Source of the DNA: Bacillota bacterium
Lineage (GTDB): Bacteria > Bacillota > Clostridia > Lachnospirales > Lachnospiraceae
DNA: 64,000 nt
Assembly: GCA_030526045.1 (NCBI GenBank)
Contig: JAUNDN010000002.1
Coordinates: 45,266-109,265 of the forward strand
Direction of reading: 5' to 3'
The position numbers were made by a program, and so were the translations under genes. Shown here in pieces: positions 63,983-64,000 of the stretch. Numbering within the stretch: position 1 is the first letter of the stretch; every line of letters begins with the position of its first letter. The notes beneath the pieces are model-generated. The model was not told the origin of the DNA and did not search any database. It saw nothing but the letters and a program-made list of their open reading frames with translations.

Positions 63983-64000
63983 TGAATCAAAAGTACACCA

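Overview
The window reads as a chromosomal segment of a spore-forming, probably flagellated low-GC Gram-positive bacterium of the Clostridia, most likely Lachnospiraceae. The evidence is the sporulation set (SpoVG, SpoIID next to a SpoIIQ-like LytM protein, a CotH protein, a stand-alone Spo0A DNA-binding domain), the Firmicute GlgC/GlgD pair, DnaD and DnaI-type helicase-loading proteins, strong AGGAGG ribosome sites, a T-box leader on ileS and a textbook sigma-D (flagellar) promoter. No tRNA, rRNA, CRISPR array, prophage or transposase gene was seen.

Layout. 1-3.25 kb (minus): start of an ABC-transporter-like gene, a CotH-kinase surface protein and a GT52-type (sialyltransferase-like) glycosyltransferase. 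3.4-14.1 kb: a surface-glycan locus of two convergent operons. The plus operon holds an MBOAT/AlgX-like O-acetylation pair and then pseF, pseI and pseG. The minus operon holds pseC, a polysaccharide deacetylase, a GT2 transferase, a PLP decarboxylase and an ATP-grasp enzyme. Together they make and modify a pseudaminic-acid-type nonulosonate. Upstream on the minus strand are the Spo0A-C gene, a Ham1-like NTPase, a 3-methyladenine glycosylase and a serine hydrolase. 17.0-25.6 kb (minus): a 33-codon small gene and a complete phosphate regulon (pstSCAB, phoU, a Na/Pi cotransporter with its own PhoU domain, a PhoP/PhoR-type pair) behind a three-repeat Pho box. 25.6-32.5 kb (minus): mfd-pth, spoVG and glgC-glgD. 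32.8-37.7 kb (plus): murC, then a DnaA-box cluster, then a DnaD-like gene, a dnaI-type gene and a long-form PRPP synthetase.

38.1-42.5 kb (minus): a GT2 glycosyltransferase and a large fusion of a polytopic membrane protein to an M3 zinc peptidase. 42.7-45.9 kb: plsC facing murF-ddl. 46-52.1 kb (minus): a degenerate GH9-like lipoprotein, an amidohydrolase, spoIIQ-spoIID and a calcium-binding-type protein read from the sigma-D promoter through a leader that ends in a terminator. 52.4-53.2 kb (plus): a DUF368 (undecaprenyl-phosphate flippase family) protein. 53.7-63.6 kb (minus): an aconitase-family hydratase, a tandem PPK2 polyphosphate:AMP phosphotransferase, glycogen phosphorylase and ileS behind its T-box.

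The most striking non-coding structure is a giant imperfect palindrome of about 350-480 bp present in two inverted copies (37.7-38.1 kb and 53.26-53.75 kb). Each copy sits exactly between the 3' ends of a convergent gene pair; the second is bounded by perfect 23-bp terminal inverted repeats flanked by TA. It looks like a MITE-type element that serves as a bidirectional terminator. The other leading candidates for novelty are the membrane-protein/M3-peptidase fusion and the DnaA-box cluster in front of the helicase-loader genes.
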